A stretch of 64,000 bases of DNA from contig JADBYT010000006.1 in NCBI GenBank assembly GCA_020402865.1, positions 1 to 64,000 of the forward strand, given 5' to 3'. The notes below the pieces were generated by a model that worked only from the letters and a program-made list of their open reading frames with translations, searched no databases and was not told the DNA's origin. Below are positions 59,837 through 64,000 of the stretch, in pieces. Each line of letters opens with the position of its first letter. Position 1 is the first letter of the stretch. The translations under genes were made by a program, and so were the position numbers. Source of the stretch: Bacteroidota bacterium. Lineage in GTDB: Bacteria > Bacteroidota > Bacteroidia > Palsa-965.

Positions 59837-61609
59837 TTATTTTGCGGCCGAATCGCCAGCGGCTTTCTGGTCTTCGGCTTTTTCTTTGTAAAACCACACG
59901 CTTGTAAAATCGCGGAACTCCATCTGGTTAATGTCGAAACCGCGCACGTTTTTGTTTACCAGGCGGTCGTTTTGCTCATAGTAAATGGGCATTACGGCGG
60001 CATCGTTCATGGCCTGCTGTTCGGCCATGGCAAAGAATTTAGCGCGGCTTGCGGGCGCTACCTCGTTCATGGCGGTTACAAAAAGCGAATCGAATCGGGC
60101 GTTTTTGTAACGGCTGGTATTGAGCGGCGATTTTTCCGCATCGGCGGGCACATGTGAGCCGTGGAGAATGGTAAGGAAGGTCTCCGGATCGGGATAATCA
60201 GCATACCATGATGTGCGCCAGAAAAGTACTTTGCCCGACTCTATCGATTCGAGGTTTTGTCCGAAGGGCACTGTTTCAATCCGCACATTAATGTTAAGCA
60301 CTTCGCGCAGCTGGTTGCTCACGTATTCGGCCGTGAGGATGTTTCGGTCGCCGCCGCCGCTGTTTATTTGCAGCGTAATTTCGGGGAAGCCTTTTCCGCC
60401 GGGGTAGCCCGCTTCGGCCAGTAGCTTGCGTGCTTTGTCGGGATCGAAATTAAAACCGGTAATGCTTTTGGCATCATAACCATTCATACAGGGCGGTGTA
60501 ATACCATAATTGGCGGCTTCGGCATCGCCCTGAAGAATTTTATCAGCCACCTGCTCACGGTTTATGGAGTAGCAGAACGCCTGACGCACTTTCACATTGT
60601 TAAACGGAGCTTGTGTGGTAAGGAAGCCGTAGAACGTGGTGCTGAGTGAGGGCGATGTTTGAAGTATAAAGCCATTAGGACGCTTTTTGGCATTTTCCAG
60701 ATCGCCCATAATGTCTTTGCTCATTTCTACCGGCAGGCGGAAAATCATATCAAGCTCATGGCTGTTGAATGCAAGAATTTCGGCACGCTTGTCCTTTATA
60801 AACTTAAACTGAAGCTGATCGAGGTAAGGCAAACGATTGCCCCACTCATCGTATTTCCAGTAGTTGGAATTACGCTCAAGCACAACCGTTTCACTTTTCT
60901 TGATCACTTTTTGCGTAAACGGACCCGTACCCACGTTGTGGTCGTTAATATCCTCGCCGTATTTCTGCACAGCCTCCTTCGGGAAAATCCAGCAGCCGGG
61001 AGTGGCCAGAATATTCAGAAAGCCGGGGTTAGGCGACGTAAGCCTGATTTCAAGGGTAGAGTCGTTCACCACAACCACACCCGAAACTGTTTTCGATTTC
61101 TGGCTGTAGCAATCTGCTGCACCTGCCACACGGTCTTTGAATGTGGACTGGTATTGCTTGTTGCGTGGCGAGGGTGTGCAAAGCAGATCAAAGCAGTATT
61201 TCACATCTGCGGCATTCACCTTGCGGCCTTTACCATCGGGTGTAAAGCAGGCATCGTTGTGAAAAAACACATCGTTACGCAAATGGAACACGTAGCGGGT
61301 TGAACTGTCGGCAACATCCCAGCTGCGCGCAATGGCCGGCATAACCGAAAGGTCTTTCTGGTTGTATTTCACCAGACCTTCGAAAATTTGCGCACCAATG
61401 CGGTAACCCGCCACTTCCGTAATTTCAATAGGAAATAATGAGCGGTAATCTTCCAGCTCATTCATGCGGAATACTCCGCCATATTCAACCTCGCCTTTTG
61501 CTTTACGTGTAGAGTCGCTGGCATTTTTATCTCCGCCACAGGCAGAAATACCGGCCACAACTACCCCAATGGCAAGCAACGGAACGAGCACCGTCTGTAA
61601 ACGTTTCAT
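59837..61609 (-). CDS. Peptide ABC transporter substrate-binding lipoprotein (SBP family 5)
   Basis: 590 residues. Lipobox GISAC (Cys24). Family 5 features: RSLFPIEITEVAGYRIGAQIFEGLVKYN, AIARSWDVADSSTRYVFHLR, VRQAFCYSINREQVADKILQG, and near the end MNDAAVMPIYYEQNDRLV. Captures di- or oligopeptides (DppA/OppA type) at the cell surface or periplasm. No permease or ATPase genes are adjacent. A TACCTTTC box lies 4 nt before the ATG. Confidence 0.93.
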   Translation of the reverse strand: MKRLQTVLVPLLAIGVVVAGISACGGDKNASDSTRKAKGEVEYGGVFRMNELEDYRSLFPIEITEVAGYRIGAQIFEGLVKYNQKDLSVMPAIARSWDVADSSTRYVFHLRNDVFFHNDACFTPDGKGRKVNAADVKYCFDLLCTPSPRNKQYQSTFKDRVAGAADCYSQKSKTVSGVVVVNDSTLEIRLTSPNPGFLNILATPGCWIFPKEAVQKYGEDINDHNVGTGPFTQKVIKKSETVVLERNSNYWKYDEWGNRLPYLDQLQFKFIKDKRAEILAFNSHELDMIFRLPVEMSKDIMGDLENAKKRPNGFILQTSPSLSTTFYGFLTTQAPFNNVKVRQAFCYSINREQVADKILQGDAEAANYGITPPCMNGYDAKSITGFNFDPDKARKLLAEAGYPGGKGFPEITLQINSGGGDRNILTAEYVSNQLREVLNINVRIETVPFGQNLESIESGKVLFWRTSWYADYPDPETFLTILHGSHVPADAEKSPLNTSRYKNARFDSLFVTAMNEVAPASRAKFFAMAEQQAMNDAAVMPIYYEQNDRLVNKNVRGFDINQMEFRDFTSVWFYKEKAEDQKAAGDSAAK

Positions 61610-61621
61610 ATAAGAAAGGTA

Positions 61622-62009
61622 ATCAGCGTTTATTATGATCGTAAGGGCGCCACAATGTAGTCAAAAAAACAAAACGTGTGCAAACAGCTATGCTTTGATA
61701 CTTACTAAAATATCAGAATCCCGACATTGGCTATTGAAATAGCTGAAACAATCGACAAGCTAATTGATTGTATCGACGAGTTGTAATGGTAATGTTAACT
61801 CGCCGATTACAAATTGCACTCCGAAAAGCGGAATTTTCTACTTGTTTCCCCTAATTTTCACTATTAACACCTGTTGCTGTTTTTTTGTTCAGTTTTAGGG
61901 TTGAAATAGGGCTTATTGTTTCTACAAATGAAGTACCGCGGAATGTGTTCATAAGACTTTATTTCCATGAAAAGCAGCTGATATGCCACATATACTGATA
62001 CGCCGTTTT
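61622..62009. other. AT-rich intergenic stretch without gene
   Basis: About 390 bp. I find no frame with coding character, RNA fold or terminator that I can support. It separates the SBP gene start from the probable pseudogene. Confidence 0.6.
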
Positions 62010-62334
62010 TTACATCCGGTGCGTTAAACATTTCCCCACAGCCGTCCAGCCGTCGGCAGTATTAAATCGTTTCCACCGCAGCCTGAATAAGGCAAAGTCG
62101 TATGTAACACCAATGCGCGGATTCTCAAAAAACGAAATCCCCATTGCCCCGTACCAAGCACACACCGCATGCGCCACATGTAGTTGTTGTAGCGGTCTTC
62201 AAAATACCCCATGCTTGAAATAGAGGCTTTGCGTGTAAACGCTTTAATGCTACAGACCAGGCATTTATTAGCGCCGGCAACACAGCAAAAATCAGCACAT
62301 ACGCAAAGCGTTTGAGGAGAATCGGAATTTTCAT
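62010..62334 (-). pseudogene. Probable frameshifted small membrane or lipoprotein gene
   Basis: Three overlapping minus-strand frames each look coding only in part: a signal-like start (MKIPILLKRFAYVLIFAVL, from 62334); a middle frame (KAFTRKASISSMGYFEDRY, then NNYMWRM); and a third (AMGISFFENPRIGVTYDF, then FRLRWKRFNTADGW) ending in TAA at 62010. One shift fits at a run of G near 62135; another is needed upstream. Joined, they read like one exported protein of ~105 residues. It could also be chance or a sequencing error. Confidence 0.4.
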
Positions 62335-62430
62335 CAGGTTTACGCTTAGCTTAAAACAGCAATTTCATTTGCATAAATCCAATGCGTGGGTAAAGCAATG
62401 CAGCAAGCTAAAAAATGTATCTGCACCGGG

Positions 62431-63201
62431 TTAAAAATCCACATCTACCAGAATCGGGCAGTGGTCAGAGTGTACGGCATCGGCCAGTATGGCGGCGCGT
62501 TTCAGCTGCTTTTCCAGTGTGTTGCTTACCATGTTATAGTCAATGCGCCAGCCTAAGTTGCGCGCACGTGAGTTGAAGCGCTGGCTCCACCAGGTATATT
62601 GGTGCGGCTCCGCATTAAAAGCACGGAACGAATCAATAAAGCCGCTGTCTATAAACTTGCCAATCCATTCACGCTCCTCCGGCAAAAAGCCCGATGTTTT
62701 AGCGTTACTCACCGGGTTGTGAATGTCTATCGGCTTGTGGCAAATGTTCCAGTCGCCGCCAATTATCAGCTTCTTGCGCTTTTTCTTCAGCGTATCAATG
62801 TAGGTCTGGAAGTAATCCAGAAACCCGTATTTAAACTGCTGCCGTTCATCGCCCGTTGTGCCCGATGGCATATATACACTCATTACCGATACATCGCCAT
62901 AATCAGCACGCAGTATGCGGCCTTCAAAATCGTAAAGAGCATTGCCGCAACCCACTTCCACATGTGTCGGTTTCTCGCGCGAGAGTATGGCTACACCGCT
63001 GTAGCCCTTTTTCTGTGCCGGATGCCAGTAGTGGTGCGTAAAACCTGCAGCTTCAAAATCAGCCAGATTCAGCTGCTCCGGTTGTGCCTTAATCTCCTGC
63101 AGCAGCACAATATCCGGCGCCGCAGCCTTAACCCAGTCAAACCAGCCTTTATTAATTGCAGCACGTATGCCGTTCACATTGTACGAAATAATTTTGGCCA
63201 T
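62431..63201 (-). CDS. xth: Exodeoxyribonuclease III
   Basis: 256 residues. AP endonuclease/exonuclease family: IISYNVNGIRAA, VLLQEIKAQPEQL (catalytic Glu), YSGVAILSR, VYMPSG, IGGDWNICHKPIDIHNP, RIDYNMVS and the closing HSDHCPILVDVDF (Asp-His pair). Base-excision repair. A TATCTTCG box at 63219-63226 lies 17 nt before the ATG, but without a good -33 element. Confidence 0.95.
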   Translation of the reverse strand: MAKIISYNVNGIRAAINKGWFDWVKAAAPDIVLLQEIKAQPEQLNLADFEAAGFTHHYWHPAQKKGYSGVAILSREKPTHVEVGCGNALYDFEGRILRADYGDVSVMSVYMPSGTTGDERQQFKYGFLDYFQTYIDTLKKKRKKLIIGGDWNICHKPIDIHNPVSNAKTSGFLPEEREWIGKFIDSGFIDSFRAFNAEPHQYTWWSQRFNSRARNLGWRIDYNMVSNTLEKQLKRAAILADAVHSDHCPILVDVDF

Positions 63202-63267
63202 AAGCTAAAGTTGAACAGCGAAGATAAGCCGTTGCGGCCAAATGTGCGGGGCGTTTACCCTATTGCC

Positions 63268-63335
63268 GAAAGTTTCAGCAGACAAAGTCAGCAAACAAGC
63301 TGCCAAGCTGCGGAAAGTTTCAGCAGACAAGCTTA
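63268..63335. repeat. Degenerate partial copies of the repeat
   Basis: The word GAAAGTTTCAGCAGACAA recurs at 63268 and 63313, then at 63345 and 63496 inside the two full units. Spacings are 45, 32 and 151. These look like truncated units at the head of the array. Confidence 0.7.
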
Positions 63336-63486
63336 CAAGCTGCGGAAAGTTTCAGCAGACAAAGTCTGCAAACTTTCCGCCGGGGTTAAACAAGTCTCCA
63401 GACTTGTTTAAAGTGCTAATCACGTAAGAAGGAGCAATTTCTGCTGCATTTCAAACAACCACCTGTCCCGTGTTCCGCTATACTCC
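63336..63486. repeat. 151-bp tandem repeat, unit 1
   Basis: Nearly identical to unit 2. Each unit holds two strong hairpins: one with arms GCGGAAAGTTT.../...AAACTTTCCGC (17 bp with a 2-nt bulge) and one of 10-bp arms AAACAAGTCT/AGACTTGTTT around CC. The remainder is AT-rich. Not coding. Confidence 0.9.
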
Positions 63487-63637
63487 CAAGCTGCGGAAAG
63501 TTTCAGCAGACAAAGTCTGCAAACTTTCCGCTATGGTTAAACAAGTCTCCAGACTTGTTTAAAGTGCTAACCACGTAAGAAGGAGCAATTTCTGCCGCAT
63601 TCCAAACAACCACCTGTCACGTGTTCCGCTATACTCC
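63487..63637. repeat. 151-bp tandem repeat, unit 2
   Basis: Starts at CAAGCTGCGG and runs to ...TATACTCC; differs from unit 1 at only a few positions. Same two-hairpin structure. Lies downstream of the partial gene's stop (63754) and upstream of xth. Confidence 0.9.
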
Positions 63638-63639
63638 TT

Positions 63640-63658
63640 CCCCGCATTTATTGCGGGG
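63640..63658. terminator. GC-rich hairpin, possible terminator
   Basis: CCCCGCA (63640-63646) pairs with TGCGGGG (63652-63658), stem extendable outward by about four pairs with a wobble. It is ~95 nt past the stop of the minus-strand partial gene; no T-run. Confidence 0.35.
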
Positions 63659-63753
63659 AGGGTGCCGCTCCACCCGGGGCTAATTAGTTACGTCAGGTTC
63701 ATTAAAACACCACCTGTTCCCCGCCCCCCGCATTTGCACCGTTCAAAAAATCA

Positions 63754-64000
63754 CTATTTCTCCAAGGCTTGAAATGCAGCTACCTGAACCTTTCTTATCG
63801 TATAAATTGTTTCAGCGCCAGGCATTCCCTGTTTGCCTTGTACACCGTCTGTGCCATTTTTCCCATTCTGCAGGTGTGCACAGGCATTTGGCAGCGACGA
63901 ATAACCGCTAATCGAACCACCTTTGCCGGCAAAGCCGCCCGTGCCGCCATTACCGCCCTTGTTGTACACGGCTATATTCAACTCACCGCGCGTCACATTC
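63754..64000 (-). CDS. 3' end of a Gly-rich protein (5' end outside window)
   Basis: 82 codons remain, open to the window edge; the only possible start (GTG 63996) is not convincing, so the gene continues beyond. The sequence is Gly/Asn-rich with collagen-like turns (NKGGNGGTGGFAGKGGS, NGTDGVQGKQGMPGAE). It ends YTIRKVQVAAFQALEK. Probably a surface or extracellular protein with Gly-rich repeats. No T9SS tail. Confidence 0.55.
   Translation of the reverse strand, partial: NVTRGELNIAVYNKGGNGGTGGFAGKGGSISGYSSLPNACAHLQNGKNGTDGVQGKQGMPGAETIYTIRKVQVAAFQALEK

Noticed and set aside
62599-63411. Plus-strand frame of 270 codons
   Set aside because: Antisense to xth and runs into the repeat array.
63242-63427. 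Short frame with repeated KVSADK words
   Set aside because: The words come from the tandem DNA repeat, not from selection on a protein.
63268-63637. CRISPR array
   Set aside because: Units of 151 bp are repeated in full; there are no short repeats with unique spacers and no cas genes.

Overview
The window looks like a chromosomal segment of a member of the Bacteroidota. The evidence is the abundance of secreted proteins ending in type IX secretion (T9SS) type A sorting domains (a PNP-type turn followed by G-x-Y-x-x-x-I/L-R strands), promoter-like TAnnTTTG boxes with little sign of Shine-Dalgarno sequences, a CCA-less tRNA gene, and lineage-typical families (LytTR regulators with Reg_prop/Y_Y_Y histidine kinases, DUF2723 glycosyltransferases, DAHP synthase fused to chorismate mutase). 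Base composition is near 50% GC in core genes and lower in several accessory genes. Nothing clearly identifies a genus. I see no phage, transposase or CRISPR array.

Layout. 1-5.4 kb (minus): two tandem T9SS-secreted proteins with a peptidase S74 (intramolecular chaperone) domain, preceded by an ECF sigma factor and an overlapping single-pass membrane protein. 5.5-8.5 kb (minus): acpP-fabF-rnc, then an iodotyrosine-deiodinase-like flavoprotein. 8.6-11.3 kb: a small Cys/Lys-rich ORF, DAHP synthase/chorismate mutase, and an orphan HsdR-N nuclease-like protein. 11.3-22.5 kb: a secreted-protein island with four CotH-kinase proteins, each with an N-terminal P-domain and a T9SS tail (three in an ATGA-overlapping operon), around a BNR-propeller T9SS protein. 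22.6-26.1 kb: recJ, a YfiR-like lipoprotein and an unknown membrane protein. 26.2-36.4 kb: two ~1,000-residue T9SS paralogues with near-identical 3' ends, and a propeller histidine kinase/LytTR pair. 36.4-40.2 kb: two small membrane proteins, a TPR-like lipoprotein and an ALDH8-like dehydrogenase. 40.3-41.8 kb: a T9SS-tail remnant and a compositionally chimeric secreted protein. 42.0-44.5 kb: an ArsR-TauE/SafE-persulfide dioxygenase/rhodanese operon with a clear operator. 44.6-48.7 kb: polysaccharide deacetylase and a DUF2723 glycosyltransferase. 48.8-54.6 kb: tRNA-Gln, panD, a flippase-like protein, a RfaE2-type adenylyltransferase, a GT-C-like membrane protein and radA. 54.6-63.2 kb: a probable outer-membrane protein, an unknown small protein, LD-carboxypeptidase, methyltransferase, OmpA lipoprotein, peptide-binding lipoprotein, a probable pseudogene and exonuclease III. 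63.2-64.0 kb: a 151-bp tandem repeat rich in hairpins and the 3' end of a Gly-rich gene cut by the window edge.

How it fits together. Housekeeping blocks (fatty acid synthesis, aromatic biosynthesis, pantothenate, DNA repair) alternate with surface/secretome modules. The most distinctive part is the cluster of predicted secreted CotH-type kinases, whose members appear to have exchanged end domains. The best-supported regulatory circuit is the sulfur-detoxification operon, where an inverted repeat sits between the promoter box and the ArsR start codon. All functions are assigned by reading motifs; no database search was possible.
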